Source: Gammaproteobacteria bacterium (GTDB taxonomy: Bacteria; Pseudomonadota; Gammaproteobacteria; UBA4575). From it: DNA of 53,983 nucleotides. The stretch lies in assembly GCA_028285655.1 (NCBI GenBank), contig JANQOT010000164.1, forward strand, positions 1 to 53,983, read 5' to 3'. The notes beneath the pieces are model-generated. The model was not told where the DNA came from. It searched no databases and was given only the letters and a program-made list of their open reading frames with translations. The number at the start of each line of letters is the position of its first letter. Position 1 is the first letter of the stretch. The position numbers and the translations under genes were made by a program. Of this stretch, positions 49,372 to 53,983 are shown piece after piece.

Positions 49372-51636
49372 CTATAAAACAATATTAATCGGCGCCTCGG
49401 ACTGGCCAATCGAAGAAATAGTGCCGATGACTTGAGCGTCCGGATAGCCGCGAGCGCGCAAAGCGTTGACGCATTCATTCGCATGCTCAGCCGCAACGCC
49501 TGCTAACAATCCACCGGCTGTTTGCGGATCGAACAACAGCGGATAATTGGCATGTTGAGAAGCCTGTTGCGGGTTGCGAATCGCCCTGCGCAATCTTACG
49601 TTCTGCGGCTGTAAAGAAGATAATATGCCCGCGGCGACAGTTTCATTAGCGCCTTCCAGCATAGGAACATCTTCGATAATTATGTCTGCGTCGACCTGAG
49701 AAGCACGGGTCATTTCTACCAAGTGCCCCAGCAACCCAAATCCGGTCACATCGGTGCAAGCACATACGTCAAATTCGCGCAAACATTCGGCGGCATCCTG
49801 GTTGGACAAAAGCATCGATGAAATCGCCTGATCGATCCACCGCCCTTTGGCTTTGCGACGCATGTCGGCGGCAAATAATGTTCCCGTGCCGAGGCCTTTT
49901 GTAAGTACCAGTGCATCCCCTGCGCGCAAGCCATTCTTGCGCCACACTTGGTCACTATCCACCAGACCGTTTACGGTCAAGCCAAATGCGAGTTCGGCGC
50001 CTTCCGAGGAATGACCTCCAGCCAAAACGGCACCACTCGGGTCCACGATATGCAAAGCGCCCGCCAACACTTCATACAAGGCATCTTCCACAATTTGTTC
50101 ACGACCATAAGGAATCGTCGCAATGGCCAGCACCGACTGCGGTTCCGCACCCATTGCATACAAGTCTCCCAGCGCATGATTGGCGGCAATTGCACCGAAA
50201 GTATAAGTATCGTCGATAAATGCACGAAAGTAGTCAACGCTTTGTACCATCACTTTGCCGGCAGGTACCGCCAACATGGCCGAGTCGTCCGGCGCATCTC
50301 TGCCGATTAACACATCGTCGCGGTGCTTTTCCGGCAGGCGTTGCATAACACGGTTTAACACACTGCTACCGACTTTGGCGCCACATCCACCGCAGCGCAT
50401 CGCGATGGTCGAAAGTTCCTTGATTGCGGAATCATCTGCAATTCCCGACGCGAATTGCGGTGCACTGTCTTCGGGCATATCCGGTAAGTCGTTGTACTTT
50501 TGCATAAAGCGGCGGTCTATCCAGTCTTTAAATCGCCATAACCATGCGCCCTGCGCCGACCAGTTGCCTCTTGAAGCAATCGCGTATTTATCGCCCGTAC
50601 TGATCAGACCCAAAAAGTTTTTCTGTGCACGATAAGTTCGTAATGATTTGTTTATCGCCGAATTTCGTAGATTCGTGGTCAGCACAGGCCCCTGGCGTAC
50701 GGCAAACACACCTGACTTGGCGCGTTTGTCCGGCAGTGAAGCTACATCTCCTGCGGCAAACACACCCTGGTGTGAAACAGACTGTAAATGTTTATCGACC
50801 ACGATAAATCCATCATCATCCACGGCTAAACCGGAATCGGCAGGCCAGGCGGGAGCCGAGGCGTTGGTAACAAAAATGACAGCGTCGGCAGAAAGTTTTT
50901 CACCGTTGCCGGTGTGTACACCATCCGACTCAATTTTGGTCGCGCTGCAATTGGTCAACAACTTGATTTTTCGATTCGCCAATACTTCGGTAAACCGACG
51001 TCGAACGCCGGCATTGTGCGTAGACAGAATTTCCGAACCTTGTGTAATCAACGTGATCATCAAACGATCGGGATTGTCGCCCCGATCACCCAATAATTGT
51101 CGCAATCGGAATTGCGTGGAAAGTGCCAGCTCGACACCTCCGGCACCACCACCGACCACCACCATTCTGAATTCCCCGCTGCTTGCGGCAATGCGTTGTT
51201 GCAATTCTTCCCATCGCCGCAGGAATTTATCAATCGGTTTTGCGACCAGTGCGTATTGATCCGCGCCGGGAACATCGATCACTGCAGGCCTTGAGCCGGA
51301 ATTGATCGATAACAAGTCATAGGAAATCGGCGGACGTCCATCGACATGAACTTTTTTATTGTCGAGATCCAGTTTGTTCACTTCCGCATGATAAATTCGC
51401 GCACCGGCAAAACGACTCAACGGCCCCAAGTCTATATGGCATTCGTCAAACTGATAATGTCCGGCAACATATCCCGGCAACATCCCTGAATAAGGCGTAT
51501 CGATATCCCGCGTAATCAGCGTAATGCGCAACCCCGGCAGGGGCCGCATTCCAAATTTTTTCAGCACCGAAACATGCGCATGCCCGCCTCCAATTAATAC
51601 AAGCTCTTTGACAATCGGTGAATTGGAAGTTTGCAT
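49372..51636 (-). CDS. selD: Selenide, water dikinase fused to an NADH-dehydrogenase-like flavoprotein
   Basis: The 754-residue protein has an N-terminal pyridine nucleotide-disulfide oxidoreductase-like domain (LIGGGHAHVSVLK; VVVGGGAGGVELA; GVFAAGDVASLPD; about 1-390). The C-terminal domain is selenophosphate synthetase (AMRCGGCGAKVG, Cys418 and Lys421 at the active site; about 405-754), with Cys rather than selenocysteine. It makes selenophosphate from selenide and ATP, and the flavoprotein half may produce or sense the reduced selenium species. It lies 33 bases after egtD and is probably in the same operon. Confidence 0.95.
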   Translation of the reverse strand: MQTSNSPIVKELVLIGGGHAHVSVLKKFGMRPLPGLRITLITRDIDTPYSGMLPGYVAGHYQFDECHIDLGPLSRFAGARIYHAEVNKLDLDNKKVHVDGRPPISYDLLSINSGSRPAVIDVPGADQYALVAKPIDKFLRRWEELQQRIAASSGEFRMVVVGGGAGGVELALSTQFRLRQLLGDRGDNPDRLMITLITQGSEILSTHNAGVRRRFTEVLANRKIKLLTNCSATKIESDGVHTGNGEKLSADAVIFVTNASAPAWPADSGLAVDDDGFIVVDKHLQSVSHQGVFAAGDVASLPDKRAKSGVFAVRQGPVLTTNLRNSAINKSLRTYRAQKNFLGLISTGDKYAIASRGNWSAQGAWLWRFKDWIDRRFMQKYNDLPDMPEDSAPQFASGIADDSAIKELSTIAMRCGGCGAKVGSSVLNRVMQRLPEKHRDDVLIGRDAPDDSAMLAVPAGKVMVQSVDYFRAFIDDTYTFGAIAANHALGDLYAMGAEPQSVLAIATIPYGREQIVEDALYEVLAGALHIVDPSGAVLAGGHSSEGAELAFGLTVNGLVDSDQVWRKNGLRAGDALVLTKGLGTGTLFAADMRRKAKGRWIDQAISSMLLSNQDAAECLREFDVCACTDVTGFGLLGHLVEMTRASQVDADIIIEDVPMLEGANETVAAGILSSLQPQNVRLRRAIRNPQQASQHANYPLLFDPQTAGGLLAGVAAEHANECVNALRARGYPDAQVIGTISSIGQSEAPINIVL

Positions 51637-51669
51637 GAGATTCCTTGTCTCTAAGAAACTGACTTTTTG

Positions 51670-52635
51670 TTATTTTCCGTCGGTAGAAAATAAATGCACG
51701 CTAAATAAATTATTGCTATCCATCCAGACTTGTTCGGGATTAAAGCCGGCGCGACCGGCTATTTCCTGAAATTCCCCGATTTCATACTTATATGAATTCT
51801 CAGTATGAATAGTTTCATTTTGATCAAAATAGAATTCATGATCGTCGATTTGAATAACCTGCTCGATTTCACTGCGCAAATGCATTTCAATGCGCCCTAC
51901 TTCAGCATTGTAAAATGCATGGTGTTGCCATTTTGATAATTCGAAATTCGCTGCAAGTTCGCGGTTAATTCGTGCCAGTAAATTCAAATTGAATTTCGCA
52001 GTCACTCCGGCCGCGTCGTTATACGCTCGCTGTAGTATTTTCGAGTCCTTCTTTACATCCACGCCGATTAACAAGTATCCACCCTCGCCCACCATTGCGG
52101 CCACCGTCGTTAAAAATGCCACCGCATCCTGCGGATGAAAGTTGCCGATACTTGAACCCGGGAAAAATGCTACGCGAGTTCCGGACGGCAAATTATCAGG
52201 CAATGCCATCGTTTGCGTGAAATCGGTACAAGCGGCATGAACTTCCAGCCATGGAAATTCCGCAGCCGTTTGCTCTGCTGCAATCCATAAATGATCTTTG
52301 GAAATATCCATAGGAACGTATGCGCAGGGACGCAATCCTTCCAGCAGCAATCTGACTTTTGCGCAACTGCCGCCGCCGGGCTCTACCAGCAAGCTGCCGG
52401 TGCCGATACATTCGGCAATTTCCTGCGCATAAGATTCCAGTATTTGCATTTCGGTTCGCGTCGGATAATATTCTTCGGTATTTGTGATTTCATCAAATAA
52501 CTGCGATCCCTTCTGGTCATAAAAATACTTCGGAGGAATTGCGCGCGGGGAACTCGACAATCCGGTCAGCACATCGCTGCGCAAATCGTCGGCAGACGGA
52601 TGTAAATCATGAAATTGTATACGTGCTTGTTGCAT
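51670..52635 (-). CDS. egtD: L-histidine N-alpha-methyltransferase EgtD
   Basis: The 321-residue protein is the DUF2260/EgtD class. SAM region is LLVEPGGGSCAKVRLLLEGL, followed by YVPMDISKDHLW and VAFFPGSSIGNFHPQDAV; the C-terminal ENSYKYEIGEF and VWMDSNNLFSVHLF fit as well. It trimethylates histidine to hercynine, the first step of ergothioneine (and selenoneine) synthesis. It lies 14 bases after egtB. Confidence 0.95.
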   Translation of the reverse strand: MQQARIQFHDLHPSADDLRSDVLTGLSSSPRAIPPKYFYDQKGSQLFDEITNTEEYYPTRTEMQILESYAQEIAECIGTGSLLVEPGGGSCAKVRLLLEGLRPCAYVPMDISKDHLWIAAEQTAAEFPWLEVHAACTDFTQTMALPDNLPSGTRVAFFPGSSIGNFHPQDAVAFLTTVAAMVGEGGYLLIGVDVKKDSKILQRAYNDAAGVTAKFNLNLLARINRELAANFELSKWQHHAFYNAEVGRIEMHLRSEIEQVIQIDDHEFYFDQNETIHTENSYKYEIGEFQEIAGRAGFNPEQVWMDSNNLFSVHLFSTDGK

Positions 52636-52649
52636 TATTATTTTTATTG

Positions 52650-53951
52650 TTAAAGTGCGCAGGTACGAAAACCTGCAAAAACATCGTTACGGTTGGGGCC
52701 ATAATAAGTTCGAAACGTATTTCTGATCATTCTCGCACGAGTTGCCCATCCGCCGCCACGCAATACTCGCGTGATATCAAATAACGGTTGTGAATAATCC
52801 TGGTACATATCCGGCGTAAAGTCCGGATAAGGTGCAAATTGCGTATCAGTCCATTCCCAAACATTGCCGATCATTTGGCGACAACCAAAAGCGCTGTCAC
52901 TGTCAGGCAATGCATTTACATTTATCGTGCCTAAACCATGTCCGTCCAGGTTCGCTAAAAATTTATCAGGTTTTTCTTCTCCCCACGGGTACGTTCTTTT
53001 ATTGGCTGAAAGCGCTTGACCGTCTTCACTGGGTTCGGCCGACGCGGCCACTTCCCATTCGGCCTCGGTGGGTAATCGCCGGCCCGCCCAGCGGCAATAA
53101 GCTCGCGCCTCGTACCAGCTTACATGGATGACGGCGGCATCCGGCACCAACGGTCGCCACTGGTCGAAACTGCGAATTTCCCACCTAGATGCTTCGCCCC
53201 GACGCCAATAAACCGGATGCATCAGCGCATTTTCGGTTCGCCACTGCCAACCCTGCGGGTCCCAGAGTTCTTTATTGGTGTAACCACCCTGCTCCACAAA
53301 CTCGAGAAACTGACGGTTACTGACCGCGGTACGTGCAATCGAAAACGGCTGGATTTCGACTGCATGCGCCCATTTTTCATTGTCGAATACAAACTCGCCG
53401 TCGGCGGGTGCTCCCAGATTAAATTCACCGCCGGGAATACTGACATCGCCTTCAACACACTCGCTCGCCGGCAGGTCTGAATACGGATTACTCAATTCAG
53501 GCGCGGCATACGCCAATGTTTGACGCGTATACGTGTAGGCCTCGCAGTGCATATCTTCGTGAAAAATGGCGTATTGCGCCAGATAATCGCGTTCAGGATC
53601 TGCGTGTCCGCTGGCCAGATGGTCTCGCGTGCGTTCGAGCACGGCTTGCATATACGCCAGAGTTTCTTCCATGGATGGCAACGGTAAATCCCAGCGCGCT
53701 TCATGCGGAATATCGATTGAATCAAATAATTGATCTACATTAGGTATTTGAGGCTTTTCTTTAAAGTGATTTCTTAGTATCCAGTATTCGTAGAAATAGG
53801 CTGCATGTGCAATCTCCCAACGCAAAGGGTTGATTGTTTCCAGTTGCGGACCCATTAGCTGTTCGCTGTTCAAGCCATCGATGAGTACCAGTGTCCTGGC
53901 ACGAGCGTCTTCAAGTTGCTGGATTAAATCGGCGGGATCAGTTCTGGACAT
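52650..53951 (-). CDS. egtB: Ergothioneine sulfoxide synthase EgtB or selenoneine synthase SenA
   Basis: The 433-residue protein has a DinB-like N-terminal helical bundle and a formylglycine-generating-enzyme-like C-terminal domain (WEVAASAEPSEDG, GNVWEWTDTQFAPYPDF, VLRGGGWATRARMIRNTFRTYY). The iron ligands are His49 (IAHAAYF), His131 and His135 (HEDMHCEAY). EgtB joins hercynine with cysteine or gamma-glutamylcysteine using O2; SenA, a close relative, uses a selenosugar instead. EgtD and SelD in the operon leave both open. It precedes egtD; an upstream senB gene would lie outside the window. Confidence 0.9.
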   Translation of the reverse strand: MSRTDPADLIQQLEDARARTLVLIDGLNSEQLMGPQLETINPLRWEIAHAAYFYEYWILRNHFKEKPQIPNVDQLFDSIDIPHEARWDLPLPSMEETLAYMQAVLERTRDHLASGHADPERDYLAQYAIFHEDMHCEAYTYTRQTLAYAAPELSNPYSDLPASECVEGDVSIPGGEFNLGAPADGEFVFDNEKWAHAVEIQPFSIARTAVSNRQFLEFVEQGGYTNKELWDPQGWQWRTENALMHPVYWRRGEASRWEIRSFDQWRPLVPDAAVIHVSWYEARAYCRWAGRRLPTEAEWEVAASAEPSEDGQALSANKRTYPWGEEKPDKFLANLDGHGLGTINVNALPDSDSAFGCRQMIGNVWEWTDTQFAPYPDFTPDMYQDYSQPLFDITRVLRGGGWATRARMIRNTFRTYYGPNRNDVFAGFRTCAL

Positions 53952-53983
53952 GGTAACCTCTACACTGATTTTCCCAATGTGGG

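Noticed and set aside
1-53983. rRNA, tRNA, CRISPR, insertion sequences, phage or plasmid genes
   Set aside because: None was seen by eye in the intergenic gaps; no tool-based search was possible, so a missed tRNA in a gap cannot be fully excluded.

Overview
The window looks like a chromosomal stretch of a free-living, respiring gammaproteobacterium, probably aquatic. This is inferred from the gene families: a YebE-like DUF533 protein, a YbiI-type zinc finger, an MltD-type transglycosylase, RegB/RegA, cbb3 oxidase, a SelD fusion, and the DUF1365/DUF2878/Cfa lipid cluster. The DNA leans towards AT. I see no rRNA, tRNA, CRISPR array, insertion sequence or phage gene.

Layout. (1) 1-2342: the 5' part of urtB and all of urtA, urea ABC transporter genes reading left. 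They are preceded by a good sigma-54 promoter and NtrC-like sites, and separated by a strong stem-loop. (2) 2.6-5.7 kb: small envelope and stress proteins (DUF533, DUF411, DUF4389, OsmC) and two very small genes. (3) 5.8-8.9 kb: an AlkB/XylM-type membrane monooxygenase with a clear terminator, and an OmpR-family two-component system. (4) 9.0-15.9 kb: a tight nine-gene operon (chalcone-isomerase-like, DUF3833, NTF2-like, SDR, FAD amine oxidase, DUF1365, Cfa-like methyltransferase, DUF2878, haem-oxygenase-fold protein). It resembles the lipid-modifying clusters linked to furan fatty acids. The divergent promoter region holds three CTTAAT repeats at exactly 11 bp, the layout expected for an OmpR/PmrA-type regulator. 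(5) 15.9-19.0 kb: a nuclease, a DksA/TraR-type zinc finger, and RegA/RegB redox regulators. (6) 19.0-25.8 kb: a Met-rich outer-membrane barrel, a HExxH protein, a di-haem peroxidase with a YtkA-like partner, an MBL hydrolase, a membrane dipeptidase and small proteins. (7) 25.8-29.7 kb: an FNR-type site, a Yip1-like membrane protein and ccoNOQP, including a 47-residue ccoQ absent from the ORF track. (8) 29.7-31.8 kb: a DUF2238 membrane protein and a secreted DNRLRE/polysaccharide-lyase-like protein. (9) 32.1-38.4 kb: a HAD-UbiA fusion, DprE1-like and DprE2-like enzymes, an SMR-type carrier, an epimerase and a GT-C-like membrane protein. This looks like a complete polyprenyl-phosphate D-arabinose donor pathway with flippase and transferase. 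(10) 38.4-49.1 kb: a HAD protein, a GGDEF/EAL protein, a CelD-type acyltransferase, acs, DUF5334, MltD and small proteins. (11) 49.4-53.95 kb: egtB-egtD-selD, ergothioneine genes with a selenophosphate synthetase fusion, which suggests a selenoneine link.

The most interesting parts are the lipid operon with its extra haem-oxygenase-fold enzyme and its putative OmpR-type operator, the arabinose donor island, and the egt-selD operon. All functions are read from motifs and gene order; no database search was run. Family names and DUF numbers are from memory.
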